From Spirodela intermedia (lineage: Eukaryota; Streptophyta; Magnoliopsida; Alismatales; Araceae), in contig LR746267.1 of NCBI GenBank assembly GCA_902729315.2, positions 439,001 through 503,000 of the forward strand: a stretch of 64,000 nucleotides of DNA. Reading direction: 5' to 3'. Positions 1 to 11,190 of this stretch are shown one piece after another (position 1 is the stretch's first letter; each line of letters opens with the position of its first letter). The position numbers were made by a program, and so were the translations under genes. The notes beneath the pieces are model-generated. The model made no database searches. It worked only from the letters and a program-made list of their open reading frames with translations, and was not told where the DNA came from.

Positions 1-606
1 AGATCCAGGGATCATCACCTTGACGAAAGAGGTATGGAATTCAGATGGGCTCCGGTCCCAAGGAGGGGGTCAAGCAGTTCAAGTCTTTCGGGAGTAGGAA
101 GGTCAGCCGCCATTCTTCACGACGAAACAGCCGCCTGGATCGTGGACCTCTCGAAATCAATAGGGCGTCGGCTCACCGTTATCCGAGGAGACCGTTATCA
201 CTTATTTTCGGCCCATCCTCTCTCTCTCTCTCACTCCCCTCTCTCGCACATCCTTTCTAAACCGCTTGAGTCCCTTAGGTGAGTCAGCCCCCTGAGAGAA
301 TGAGAGAGAGAAAAATGGCCCGAACGAGGAAGGACTTAGTGGCCTTTTAGGAACGACGATGTGGACGAGAGAGAGAGAGAGAGAGAGAGAGAGCCCAAAA
401 ACAAGAAACTTTGTAGCCTTTTACCACAAAGTAACGCCATACTTTTAGACCGACTTTCTTCTCGTGCTTATCAATTGACACAACCCAAGTGGGTCTACTG
501 CTTGGTTTTGACTGTTAGACTCCTGCCGGTTATTATACATACAGGGTACTCGGCAACCAGCTCCCTTGCAGTCGACAACGTAATGAACTTACCACATATG
601 ACATAA
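1..606. other. Intergenic DNA, no gene seen
   Basis: I see no supported gene here. The stretch holds a (CT)n patch near 221-232, a (GA)n run at about 366-393 and low-complexity purine-rich DNA. Short open frames are not supported by any recognisable protein similarity or splice structure. Confidence 0.5.
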
Positions 607-895
607 TTATGTTGCCAGATCAACCAATAACCCCAGAACAGGGATGTGGATGTTGCAGCAACTGAGGATCTTCTTCATCCCCCGGAAAGCCGATGGAGAA
701 GTACGGTAGAAGAACATCCCTAGCTGAATGCTGAAGAGCCCAAGCAGAAGACTGATGAACAGCAGGGCCACACTCATCCTCAGGGCGATGAGGTGGAGGT
801 GGTGATCGAACGAAGCTGACTTAGCGGAGATGATGACGCCGGCGGCCGATGCCGAGCCGGAGAAGGGGGGTTTTTTGGTTCTGGAACGCTACTTC
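607..895 (-). pseudogene. Membrane-protein gene fragment, family unknown
   Basis: On the minus strand an open frame ends at a TAA at 607-609 and runs back to about 890, where an in-frame stop interrupts it. It encodes a basic stretch, then a strongly hydrophobic segment (LRMSVALLFISLLLGLFSI) followed by a polar tail. The pattern of an R-x-S/A-VALL-x-IS-x-L helix followed by a S-P-S/A tail resembles two other fragments in this window (6.8-7.0 kb minus and 15.5-15.7 kb plus), so all three may derive from one small membrane-protein family. No start codon precedes the hydrophobic segment in frame, so this is a fragment or an unrecognised exon. I do not know the family. Confidence 0.3.
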
Positions 896-1019
896 CTTTG
901 CCGCCGCCGGCACTGGTCCCTGTCAGCGGCATTGATGGAGGAATCCATTGTTCTTCGCTAGGAAATTGTTTGACCGACATTTTAAATGACGAATTATATC
1001 CCTCTGGAAGAAATTCCAT

Positions 1020-2099
1020 GGTGGGAAGTCTACTCCGTTGACCAAATGAGTAATAGGTGAGAGCAAGTGGGGTGGGGGTGGTACCGTTGGTTGACTCATA
1101 TTTCTTCGAATGGTGCGCACCTCATGAAGCAAATGCGACAGCAACATCATCATCTGTAACCCCCGGTAGAACTTACATTAATTGTAGAACACATAATAAT
1201 TTTTTTTAAAGAACAATGCACACAAGGGAGGTGTTTGGTTTTTTAATGGCGCTGAAGATGCCGAACGGGAAAGAAGGCTGTGAGCATTGCATGCTAGCAA
1301 CTAAACATACCCATGGATGCGGCTTTCCAGCATATGGTTAAGAACCAAGATCTTCATAGATGAATCAAGAACTGCAGGAGGGAGATTTTTGGTGGGCATC
1401 ACCTGCCCTTCTGCACACAAGTTCAGAGGGATCTCTTCGAGTTCTTCTCTGAATCTGTCTTCTGCTCGTGAGCGGAGGAGGAGAAGAAGCTCGGAGGGTC
1501 TGGCTCGAAGGTCCCCAAGCTCGAGATTCTTGCTCCACGGGATCCGTTGCCCGTTGTCATAGATCAAGTAAAATCAAACTCAGTTCCATGGTTCACCCAC
1601 AAAGACTCTGATTGATTCACTTCACGTCTTTGACATTTTTATTTTATTTTTGTCATAAGTCATCATGGGATGTCATCTATCTAGGTGTAAGAAGTGGGTT
1701 CTTCGGATTGCACAAAGTATGTGCCCTGCGTCACTCGGATTGAAGCAAATATTTAACTTTTGGTCATCTGCACAAAGGGTGCCGATGATGGGCAGACCAG
1801 TCCAAAACAAGAGACCAAAAGTTTTGAAGATAATGAAACTTTTGGTCATTATAATATGTTTTGCAGATATTTATCATGAGTTAATTCATAAAATAAATAT
1901 TTAAACCATCATTAACTCATATTAATAAAGACTTATTAGTCACTCCTCTCTCTCTCTCTCTCTCTTCCACATCGTCGTTGCTAAAAGGCAACTAAAGTTT
2001 TTCCTCTTTCGGGCCGTTTTTCTCTCGCATTCTCTTAAGTGCCTGACCCATCTAAGGGCCTCAAATGGCCTATTAGAAAGGATGTTCATGGGAGATAGA
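1020..2099. other. Intergenic DNA, no supported gene
   Basis: Both strands have an open frame of 80-88 codons at about 1301-1567, but I recognise neither product and cannot see flanking exons. The remainder is AT-rich with a (CT)n run near 1944-1964. Nothing else is supported. Confidence 0.4.
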
Positions 2100-2103
2100 G
2101 AGA

Positions 2104-2200
<97 letters not shown>

Positions 2201-5200
2201 AGAATCTATTATTCCAAAAAGGTACATTTTTGTCAACATGCTGTCAAAGAATGAAGATCAAGAGAATTAAAAAATTCATGTACTCAAGAAAATGAAAAAA
2301 GTGTTTTGCAGCTCGCATTACAAATCTGTAATAAGAGACAAGTTATGATGAGGATCATGGAGATCAAGTTAAGATACTTCATCCCCTTGATAACGAGAGA
2401 CTACTCTTATAGCATGTGGTCATTGTGATCATGATGTCCTTGAGTACGATGCTCAAGAATATTAAGATTATGTACAACATTTCCTTGAGAATTAAAACTA
2501 GATCGACTAACATTCCTAAGGTCATGTCATATCACTTTTTCAGATTCAGTCCACTTTCTCCTCTTATATGATCAATTGATTTATTCAAAGAGACAAGATT
2601 ATCAAATTGTTCAACTATAAGTTATTCTCTTCATTTGATCACATCAAAATCCCCTCATGTCACCTCCCGTCACCAAAAAGATCATGAGCAGACAACAACT
2701 TATCATCCAAAAATTCTTATTCTCTTTTATATGATCAATATGTTCACAAAGGTAAGATGAGAAAATTCTTCAACTATAATCTACTTCTCTATTTGATACC
2801 ATTCAAATCTTGATACATAAATAACTGAATAATAATAATCATCTAAAATTCCTCCACCATCAATCATATTTTGAACACCATATTTGAGAACACATACCAT
2901 GTGCTTGGTGGCTTCAAGAAGCTTCAAGAATACCATTAGAGGCATCTGTCATGGCTCCTATCTCAACTCTAACTCTGGCATGGCTAGTTGAGAGAACCAC
3001 TTGTCCTTTGAACATGAGAAAGCTCCACCAAAAAGGTGCCAATCATAGAGACAGTAGGAGGCAACCACACTCGTGGAGAGCATCATCATCACCTTCCCTT
3101 GTGCCACTACCTCTTCCCCGTCTCCCTCTACCTTCTATCTCCATTGTAGGAGCTCCTATCAAATCTCTCGCTTCCTCCCCCTCCTACCCCTCACATCCTA
3201 CTAGGCATGTGGGGGAGGTAATGCTTCTCACATGTGTCGTTCTCAAGAGGGAGGGAGAGAGGGAGAGTGAATCAAGAATTTATTATTTGTATTGGCATGT
3301 CACTGAAGAATGAAGATCAAAAAGATTATTAAGAATTTAAAAACTTGAGAACTAAAAAAATATTTCATGGCTTTGATGAGAGATCTATCACAAGAGACAA
3401 TCTACTAGGAGGATCACATATGTGAAGTAGTTAAAGTACTTTATATAGTTGATGCTGCAAAAATATCTCCATAGACATCATATGGTCACAAAGATCATGA
3501 CGGTATTGAATACAATGATAATGACTAGCATGAATGTGTACATCCAGTCCTTGAGAACAAAGACCAGATCAAACATTATTCTCAATAAGTTTATGATGAA
3601 TTGATTCTCCATATTAAACTCCTTCGACATCTTTTGATTCGGTTCTAACAAAACTAAAAGAGGAGCTACTATTTTGTCTTCTCCATCCCGCGGGAATGAT
3701 TACCTAATTTTATTGACTTTGATTACTTTGCTAGTGGAGTGACCTTTGGTCTAATTCCGATGGACCTAACAGAGGAGTTTCTTTGTCATTTTTCTCTCAT
3801 GAAAATGATACAAGAATAATGACTTCATTTGCTTAACTTTGATTATTTCATAGACAAAGTAACTTTTGGTCCAATTTTTCTAGATTTAAGGAAGTAGATT
3901 CTTTGTCATCTTCCTCCCACAAAGATGACACAAGAATGATTGCCTCATTATTAGAATTGACAAGTATGAGTGTGTAGAATCAATAATTGAGAATGAAGAC
4001 TAGACTAACTATTATTTTCAATGAGTTCATGCCCAATTGATTCTCTAGATTGGACATTTCTATTTGTATCCTTTGGTTTAGTTCTTACGAAGCTAATATA
4101 GTAGCTAGTGAGACACAAAGAGAGAGCGAGTGAGAGATAGAGAGAATCAAGAATCTATTATTTATGTTGGCATGCCGCTGTAGAATGAAGATCAAGAAAA
4201 TCATTAAGAATTTAATAAATTGAGAATCAAAAAGTATATTACGACATTGAATAGAAGATTGCAGTCATGAAGTTAAGGTACTTCATAGAGTTAATGCTAC
4301 AACAACATCTCCTTAGACATCATGTGGTCACAAAGATCGTGATGGCATTAAATTCAGTGACAATAACTAGTATGAATGTGTATGGTCAATCCTTGAGAAT
4401 GAAGAACATATTGACCATCATTCCTGATAAGTTCTTGATAGATTAATTCTTCTAATTAGATTATTCTTTCAATGTCTTTTAATCTAGTTTGAACAAAGTT
4501 AGCATATGAATTGTTGTTTCAGCTTCTCTTTCTTGCAAGAATGATTACTTGATTTTCTTGACTTTGATTACTTTGTCAGTGGAGTGACCCTTTGGTCCAA
4601 TTCCGATGGACCTAATAAAGGAGCTTCTTTATCGTCTTCCTTTTGTAGAGATGACACAAGAACAAAAACTTCATTTGATTGACTTTGATTACTCTATCTA
4701 TGTAGTAACCTATGGTCCAATTCTTACGGACTCAAGGAAGAAACTTTTTCATCATTTTCTTTCTATGAAGATGACATAACTATGATGATATGATTGTCAA
4801 AATTGACAACTATGAGCATGTACGGTTAATCCTTGACATGAAGACTAGATTGATCATTATTCTCAATAAATTTATGATGAATTAATTTTTCAAATTAGAC
4901 TCCTTTAGTATGTTTTGGTCTAGTTCTTATGGAGCTAGTAAAGGAGCTAACAAGACACAAAAAGAGAGTGAGTAAGAGACAGAGAGAATAAAAAATCTAT
5001 TATGTATATCTGCATGCCACCATAGATTGAAGATCAAAGAAATCATAAAAAATTCAAGAACTTAGAAAACACAAAAATATTTTACATCTCTAATGAGAGA
5101 TCTACCAAAAGAGACAATCTATGAAGAGGATTGCGAATGTAAAATTAAGGTACCTCATTTAATTGGTGACACAATAAGACCTCATCATATATCATATGGT

Positions 5201-5836
5201 AATGAAGATTGTGACATCATTGAATACAACACTTATGATTAGTATGAGTGTGTATGACCAATCTTTGAGAACAAAAACTATATTGACCACTATTCCCAAT
5301 TAGATCATGATTGATTCATTATTTGGATTAGACTCCTCTTTTGGCATCTTCTGATTCAGTTCTAACAAAGTTAGTAGAAGAGCTACTGCTTCGTCCTCTC
5401 CCTCTTGTAGGAATGATTACCTATTTTTCTTGACTTTGATTATTCTATCAGTGGAGTGTCCATTAGTCCAATTCCAATGGACCTAACAGATGAGCTTTTT
5501 CGTCATCTATCTTGAGAAAAGGTCATACACAATCTTAGTATTCTTAAACATTTTACTCACGTGTATCATCATCATAGTGAACACATATTTTCGGAGTAGG
5601 TTTCCCATCATCAAGGGTGTGAAGTACCTTAACTTGTTTTCTATGATCCTTCTCATAACTTGTCTTTTGATGTAGATGATAATTTGTGTCGTTAAACATT
5701 TTTTCAGTTCTTGAGTACTTGAATTATTATTTCTCTTGATCTTCATTCTACCATGACATGTGAAGAGAAATGTACATTTATAGAAAAAAATTATTCTTAC
5801 CTCTCTCTCTCTCTCTCTTTCTACCTATGTGTCTTT

Positions 5837-5870
<34 letters not shown>

Positions 5871-5885
5871 GAGTGCATTGACCTT
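2100..5885. mobile_element. Inverted-end element with internal tandem units
   Basis: The segment after the GA tract (about 2200-2400: aatgaagatcaagagaat, then agacaagttatgatgaggat) reappears in reverse complement at about 5560-5760, next to a CT tract (5800-5870), so the two ends are inverted copies with complementary microsatellites outside. Between them related units restart near 3270, 4130 and 4975, each opening with a GA-rich stretch, an AATCTATTAT-like motif and GAATGAAGATCAA, giving a period of roughly 850 bp. No transposase-like protein can be read. It resembles a non-autonomous TIR element that grew by internal tandem duplication, but I could not define target-site duplications. Apart from the repeats, this 3.7 kb has no supported gene; an open frame at 2951-3313 has no recognisable similarity. 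Confidence 0.5.
2106..2197. repeat. Compound (GT)n(GA)n microsatellite
   Basis: An uninterrupted GT dinucleotide run (about 2106-2139) passes directly into a GA run (about 2140-2197). It sits at the left border of the inverted-end element described for 2.1-5.9 kb. The long SLSLS / THTHT reading frames across it are translations of the repeat, not a gene. Confidence 0.9.
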
Positions 5886-6631
5886 TGAACCCTCCACATC
5901 CCTCTATCATCCTTGCAGGCCTCCATTCTTGAACCACTCCGTGCTTCTACATGATTCTTTATCTTTGTAGACATATATGAGTCTAGTTCTAAGGACATGA
6001 ACCAATGATGTAGATGGGTAGATAAGATCAAGTAGTTTAAGAATATCAATTGAAGTAGGATACTCATTCATTTAATAGATCAGAAATTTTTTTCTATCAT
6101 GAGATTATGATCAATAAAATATGCAAAGGTGTCTATCTATGGTATGTCATGCGATCATAGCAATAAAATATGTTAAATGAACAAATGAAATTGAGAAAGT
6201 GGAGAAGATATACTAGAGTATAGCTTATTCAGATGATGAGTTGGCCATTGACTGAGAAAGTTGACTGGAGTGTTGACCATTGGTTGAGTAATAGTTGACT
6301 AGAGTTCACTGAGTGACCTGTGGCACCGACCAAGTTGGTCATTGGAGATGGGCGGAGGTAGGGCTGGAGGCGGTGGCAGTGGCAGATGGTGACGAGGTCG
6401 ACAGCGGAAGTGACAGTGGGAGCACCTCAATTCTGCACAACTCTAATGTAGAATATATTTCCTTCGGGCCTACATCTGCAATGTGTTTGTTTGTTCTGCA
6501 TAGTGTACTCAAACTGTGTATGATCTTTAAAGAAAGAATGATAGTTTCTTTTCTTTCTGTGAGGGATCACGACGCATGAAGCAACAATTAACAGCGAATC
6601 TATATCTCTTACCAGCGAAGAGAATCGGCTA
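5886..6631. other. AT-rich intergenic DNA with TTGAC cluster
   Basis: No gene is supported. At about 6240-6306 there are four TTGAC cores (W-box core motif) within some 60 bp, in a stretch that reads like short diverged repeats. Whether this regulates anything cannot be judged, because no gene start lies nearby. Confidence 0.4.
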
Positions 6632-6637
6632 GAAATT

Positions 6638-6639
<2 letters not shown>

Positions 6640-6698
<59 letters not shown>
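6640..6698. repeat. (GA)n microsatellite
   Basis: A pure GA dinucleotide run of about 59 bp. The overlapping minus-strand frame at 6427-6819 is largely its SLSLSL translation. Confidence 0.95.
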
Positions 6699-6703
<5 letters not shown>

Positions 6704-6815
6704 ATCAAGACCAGCTCAGTACCGTCGAGAGGCGTTGTGATGCCTGTATGTGTAGTACGCATTGTCATCAATAGCCGCAACACCGTGCACTCACCTATCG
6801 GCAACCGACACCATC

Positions 6816-7475
6816 TCAAAGTGGACGATAGTCATGGCGGCGACGAAGATTTAAGTTCTTATCCCACCTGACAGCTGCCGGCGAGCTATGGGCGACACTG
6901 GTGAACATGAAGCTGAAACCGCTCACGAGGAAACTGATGAGCAGAAGGGCGACCCTGGCCGTGATGACGTTTAGATCTGGGGGGTGATCAAGCCAGACGT
7001 CCACGATCAGAAAATCTGAGATGATAGGAGGTCATTCTTCCTCTCTTTATTGATTTCCTCTGATTCCGACATCCTGAGCAGGAACAAAATTGGGGACAAG
7101 AAGTGAAACAAGCAATCCATCAAGCCGCCACCAGTGACCTAGCTATTTGTTGGTCCAAGAAATCGGGAGAAAAATCTACTGAAGAGGCCAAAAAAATTGA
7201 GAAGCCATCGAAGATTAGATAATGCCTCATTGAGAGTAGATTTTCCGGTACGAAAAAACTCCACAAAGACAGAAAACATGGAATCACCTTGCAGAAGGAT
7301 CGATCCTGGCTCTGCACGGCGGTGGGGCGGACCAAGATATCGCTCTTCCTCTTCTTCTGCGAGGAGGCGAGCGAATGAGTGAGAGAGGCAGCCGTGATCA
7401 AATCGCAGAGGATGCCGTTTATATAGAGTAGAAAAGGAAGCTTCAGGAAGCATCTTCAAGCGCCGACGTCGCGTC
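6816..7475 (-). pseudogene. Promoter plus small membrane-protein module, copy A
   Basis: Minus-strand copy of a module that also occurs at 15.1-15.7 kb. Reading on the minus strand: a TATA box (7418-7425), a GC-rich leader with a splice donor after TTCTGCAAG (near 7274), an intron-like stretch, then an ATG at 7072 opening MSESEEINKERKN. A stop follows after about 21 codons, but the coding similarity resumes in another frame as ITARVALLLISFLVSGFSF and a S-P-A-A-V-R tail, ending near 6820. The frame break shows this copy is not intact. The hydrophobic stretch suggests one membrane segment. I do not recognise the family. Confidence 0.45.
7418..7425 (-). promoter_or_regulatory. TATA box of module copy A
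   Basis: The minus strand reads CTCTATATAAACGGCATCC, the same string as in copy B at 10111. Conservation of the TATA context between two separate copies supports a real promoter origin. Confidence 0.55.
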
Positions 7476-7509
7476 GGAATGCTCACATAGACAGCGCGAC
7501 GAGGTGAAC

Positions 7510-8770
7510 GGTGAGAATGCTGACCACCGTCAGTTGGACCTTACTTCCGGTTGCTAAGTGGAACAAGATCATCAATTATGCCAACTTCTTCACTACGACA
7601 CCTTACAGGAGCTAGTGACGGCAGAGATGAACCTTAAATGCAATTACTAGTGACGCCAGCTTCTCCCCACTTAGAACAACCTCCTGACATTAAAGACCCA
7701 TAAAGAAAAAACAGATAATGGTGACCATGGTGACATAGTTGACGATCTTGGCACATCTAGTAGCTGCGGATGAACTCTGACTTGTATTGGTAAGCACGTA
7801 AGTCAACCTACGGAATATAATACTGGCCATGAAAATCAAATAAAAGGGATGTCTAAAGATACAATGAAATCAATTGAGAAAACTAAAATGATAATTGTTA
7901 TCTAGTACTTTGTTGATATAGAGATATCTTTACATGTTCTTGTTCTATGTTCGTAGTGAGGGCCACTAATAGATTGATGATCTCTACTAAGTGACTTTTG
8001 TCACAAAAGAAACTATTAAAATAAAAAGAGAAAAAGTAATCAGAAATCTAAATAAGATCTTTTAATACCTCATCTTGTTGTTCTTAATAGTCTACGATTG
8101 AAGTGCTCTGAATGTTTCCTTCAAAGATATAATAAAAAAAGACAGCCTCTAGGCCAACAAAATATGACAATAAAATATAAGAATAAATTATACTAGGACT
8201 TACTCTTGGAGATTACTAATTCTTCGATTGGATGCCTCCAAAGACGTCTTATGTCTTTCTTTTATAGATGATCGTTGGCAAAAATGCCGTTAGGTCGTCT
8301 GCTTCGGTGGTGTTGAGGGGAACGTCTCCTTCTCTTCCAGTAGCCTCATCCCCCCTATCCCCCCCTCATCAGCTCTCCTCCTCTTCCTCTCTGCCGCCTG
8401 CGCCGCCAGAGGGGGGGCGGTCGTTAGTGAGAGGTAGGTAAACTATACCCTCTGGTTTATCGGCTTCCAGGCCCAAATCGAAAGAAGATGAAATAACGGG
8501 TAACGGGTCCATCATTGGAGAAGCTTCGCGAAGGTGTCCTCCGCCGATCGTATCCTACTCCGGTGAGCCAGGTTCAATGAGTATATCTGATCTCAGGGAG
8601 AGCAAGATGATCCATGACCGTTGGCCAATGCGTTCCGCCGGTCAAAGCGCCAGCTTATATGGAGAGCATCTTCCAACGTTTCAAAAGGGTCCGACGGCCA
8701 AAACGGTTCAGAGGCTTATCAACCGAGGCGGTCTGCTTCTCTCTTCCTTGAATTCTCTAAATCCGGTGTT
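7510..8770. other. Intergenic DNA, no gene seen
   Basis: Mixed AT-rich sequence (7.8-8.25 kb) followed by GC-rich sequence (8.27-8.77 kb). No reading frame with recognisable similarity and no clear repeat structure was found. Confidence 0.4.
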
Positions 8771-8774
8771 GGAA

Positions 8775-8929
8775 ATGGCCTCAAAGACCTCGTTCTTGGC
8801 TTTCTTCCATGGCGTCGAACTCCCGGCGGGCGGCGGCGAGGTCGTCGCGCTCGGCGTACATGTCGACGAGGGCCTCATCCGATGACCCGTTCTGAGCGAA
8901 GCTCGAGATCACGGAGCTCCAGAAATGGG

Positions 8930-8932
<3 letters not shown>
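8775..8932 (-). pseudogene. PPR gene fragment
   Basis: On the minus strand a frame downstream of a GA tract reads HFWSSVISSFAQNGSSDEAL, then LVDMYAERDDLAAARREFDA, then a stop at about 8781. These match the characteristic cores of PLS-class pentatricopeptide repeats (W-x-x-hI-x-x-F-x-x-N-G and ALVDMYAKCG-like). Two motif halves appear fused with intervening sequence lost and no start codon, so this is a remnant rather than a working gene. It is unrelated in sequence to the intact P-class PPR gene at 58-61.6 kb. Confidence 0.5.

Positions 8933-8934
<2 letters not shown>

Positions 8935-8960
<26 letters not shown>
8935..8960. repeat. (CT)n microsatellite
   Basis: Pure CT dinucleotide run directly upstream (on the minus strand) of the PPR fragment. 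Confidence 0.9.
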
Positions 8961-8964
<4 letters not shown>

Positions 8965-9735
8965 TTCTTCCTGCACGGTAGGCCTATGTCCTTCACAAGG
9001 CTCCGCAATATTGCCCTTCTCTATGGCGCCAGGCAGTTGCAGTGTTTCTCCGCTTAGCTGTAGTCTACCCGTGCCCAATGTTAGCTAGCCAGTTGTAGTC
9101 TACGTGTTCCGATGGAGTTCCCCTCCACGAACGAATCGATTCTTTTATTCTTCAAGAAAATGGAACTTGACACAGGACTTCCAAACAAAACTTTCCTATC
9201 CGAGAGAATTCCTCAGCACAGAGAGAGAGAGTGGTGAACATAGATGGATACAAGAGTGGTCCACTAAGGCTGGCAGATCTCTTCTGGTCCAGTACTGCTT
9301 TATTTATTGAGGAGCCTCACCCTCCTCGAATCTTGGACGGTTTTTTTTGGTTTGCGATGATGGTGATCGTTATCGCCGTCAAAGCCCATATGGATCCACC
9401 CGTTCGGCCCACTGCTAGCTAGCAAGTTGTAGTCTAACCGTTCTCACTTATAGCTAGCTATTTGTAGGGGAGATGGCGGAGAGAAGAGCAGACTCTCCGA
9501 CGAAGAGGCGGCCGCGGCGGCAGCAGACTGTCCGACGGTGATATGGACCCGTCGCCTGCGTTGGAGCGATGGATGGGGAGAAAAGTGGGCAGGCTGGGGA
9601 GTTCCAACCTCCCTCTCCGTCATTTCGCCGGCTGAGGAGGCCCAACATCCATGACAGGGACGGGTCTCCGACGGTGGTATGGACCTCACAAAAAATCTCT
9701 CTCTCGCTCATTTGCCGTCAAACAAGTGGTATATA

Positions 9736-9773
<38 letters not shown>

Positions 9774-10050
9774 GCTGCGGCGCAACTAAATAATTTGAGA
9801 CGTCGCTTATTGAAGTGTATTAATGACTTTAAGACGGACCTTCAAAGCGGTGGTCAAAGTGATATCCCCCCACATGACTTCTGGGCCTTCTTCTTCCGTG
9901 GGCTTTCAACTCCGCCTTATCTTTTGGAGTTAAAAGGAATGGAAAGGTAGTAAACCGGAGAGGGAGATTAATGCGTTGTGAAACGCTCCACGCACCTCCC
10001 GTGCGTACCGTATCGCCATGCGCACCGTATCGGCATGCGCCTCGTTGCGC
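8961..10050. other. Intergenic DNA with (GA)n tract
   Basis: No gene is supported. A (GA)n run lies at about 9739-9770. GCTAGCTAG-type and TTGTAGTCTA motifs recur at about 9076-9100 and 9413-9470, suggesting small local duplications. Open frames of 60-155 codons overlap repeats and show no recognisable similarity. Confidence 0.4.
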
Positions 10051-10051
10051 C

Positions 10052-10260
10052 GCCTGCATGAGCATTTTGACGCGGCTCGCGAAGATGCTTCCTGAAACTT
10101 CGTTTTCTACTCTATATAAACGGCATCCTCTGCGATTCGGTCGCGGCCGTCTCTCTCGCTCGTTGGCTCGCTACCGAAGGATATCTTGGTCCGCCCCGCA
10201 GCTGTGCGGAACCAGGACCGATCCTTTTGTTCGCCGATTCTACAAGGTAAGCATTCTTTG
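10052..10260 (+). promoter_or_regulatory. TATA promoter and leader, module copy B
   Basis: Plus-strand copy of the 5' part of the module at 7.2-7.5 kb: GAGCATTTTGACG at about 10058, TATATAAA at 10113-10120 in the same context (CTCTATATAAACGGCATCC), the GATATCTTGG leader (near 10180) and a splice-donor-like TACAAG|GTAAGC near 10244. The coding exon of the module is absent here; instead the promoter faces the CAF1-like inverted repeat that begins about 100 bp further on. This is an inference of promoter activity from sequence only. Confidence 0.45.
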
Positions 10261-10344
10261 GTTCGTCCCTCTTGAACATGTTTTCTTTCTCTGTAGCGTT
10301 TTTCTCATACTCGAAAACCTTCTCAACATCATGATGACGGTTAG

Positions 10345-10577
10345 GCCGAGGGTCGCCCCCAACAGCTGGGCGAACCCGGGAAGCGTCGGCGACAACGGCG
10401 CGCCCTTGAGGAGCTTCACCAGGTACGCCACGTCGTAAAGCCCACGTCACCAACCGGGGCTTGCACCGTCCCGCCCAATTTCATCGCCGCAGTAACTCGG
10501 CGAGAACCTCGGAGTCGACCCCCTCTCTTCTGGTCCTGCCCAAATCCACGCCGCGCCTCTTCAGCAGCTCCAGTGTC
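10345..10577 (-). pseudogene. CAF1 deadenylase-like fragment, left arm
   Basis: The minus strand encodes LELLKRRGVDLGRTRREGVD and, after a frame break, LYDVAYLVKLLKGAPLSP. This matches the middle of CCR4-associated factor 1 (CAF1/POP2, the DEDD-family catalytic subunit of the CCR4-NOT mRNA deadenylase), where plant proteins have a LLRR-x-G-hDF-x-RTRREGID block and a SAYDFGYLVK-LT block. Only this central part is present: the N-terminal DxE motif and the C-terminal histidine motif are missing. The fragment is an inverted copy of the right arm at 10612 onward and ends abruptly near 10345. It cannot encode an active enzyme. Confidence 0.6.
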
Positions 10578-10824
10578 TTGATTAGAATGAACATAAGATG
10601 AACATAATGAAACTGGAGCGGCGTGGATTTGGGGAGGACCAAAAGAGAGGGGGTCGACTCGGAGGTTCTCTCCGAGTTACTGCGACGATGCGATTGGGTG
10701 GGGCGGTGCAAGGCCCGGTTGGTGACGTTCCAGGGACTTTACGACGTGGCGTACATGGTGAAGCTCCGGCGCCGTTGCCGTCGACGCTTCCCGGTTCGCC
10801 CAGCTGGTGGAGGCGACCCTCGGC
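10345..10824. repeat. Large inverted repeat (CAF1-like arms)
   Basis: The left arm (about 10345-10574) and the right arm (about 10612-10824) are reverse complements with substitutions and small indels, joined by a 37-nt spacer (10575-10611). The innermost paired bases are CTCCAGT and ACTGGAG; the outermost shared string is GCGACCCTCGGC. RNA read through it in either direction would fold into a hairpin of roughly 200 bp. Confidence 0.75.
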
Positions 10825-11105
10825 AGGTTCATCAACGTCAAATACCTCACCAGGTTCCGCGGAGCGTCCCACCTTCGCCTGGCCCGGTTCACCGAGACTT
10901 TCGGCGTGATGCTGGAGGGCCGGGTGGCGCACCAAGCCGGCATCGACGCCCTGATCTCAGCGTTGGTCTTCGAGGTTCAAATGGAGCGATTATGGGGGCG
11001 TGAGGAAGAGCGGGAGGGCATCCTCCACGGCATCGAGGAGGAAAGGTTCCTGCTCCAGTCCTCGGAGGAAACCGAGCAGGAGGAGCTCCTCCTAATATGC
11101 CCTTT
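10612..11105 (+). pseudogene. CAF1 deadenylase-like pseudogene, right arm
   Basis: The plus strand encodes VDLGRTKREGVDSEVLSELL, LVTFQGLYDVAYMVKL, then after a frameshift around 10765-10800 continues in another frame as RFINVKYLTRFRG and GRVAHQAGIDALISALVFEV. These line up in order with CAF1: the RTRREGID block, the YDFGYLVK block, the YDVKHLMRFC block and the HQAGSDSLLT block that carries the last DEDD acidic residue. The N-terminal third with the first catalytic DxE is absent and the frame is broken, so it is a pseudogene. Many plant CAF1 genes are intronless, so a single-exon remnant is not by itself proof of retroposition. The open frame 10807-11244 is its 3' half running into unrelated sequence. 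Confidence 0.6.
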
Positions 11106-11190
11106 CCACCCGCCGTCTACCATATTTCCTGACTCCTGTTATAGTGGTCCCGGCGATGTTAATCGGGATGAGCGTTCCACTCCCTGGATT

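Noticed and set aside
1301-1567. 88-codon minus and 81-codon plus frames
   Set aside because: Not recognised, no supporting splice sites or promoter; recorded only as an unexplained open stretch.
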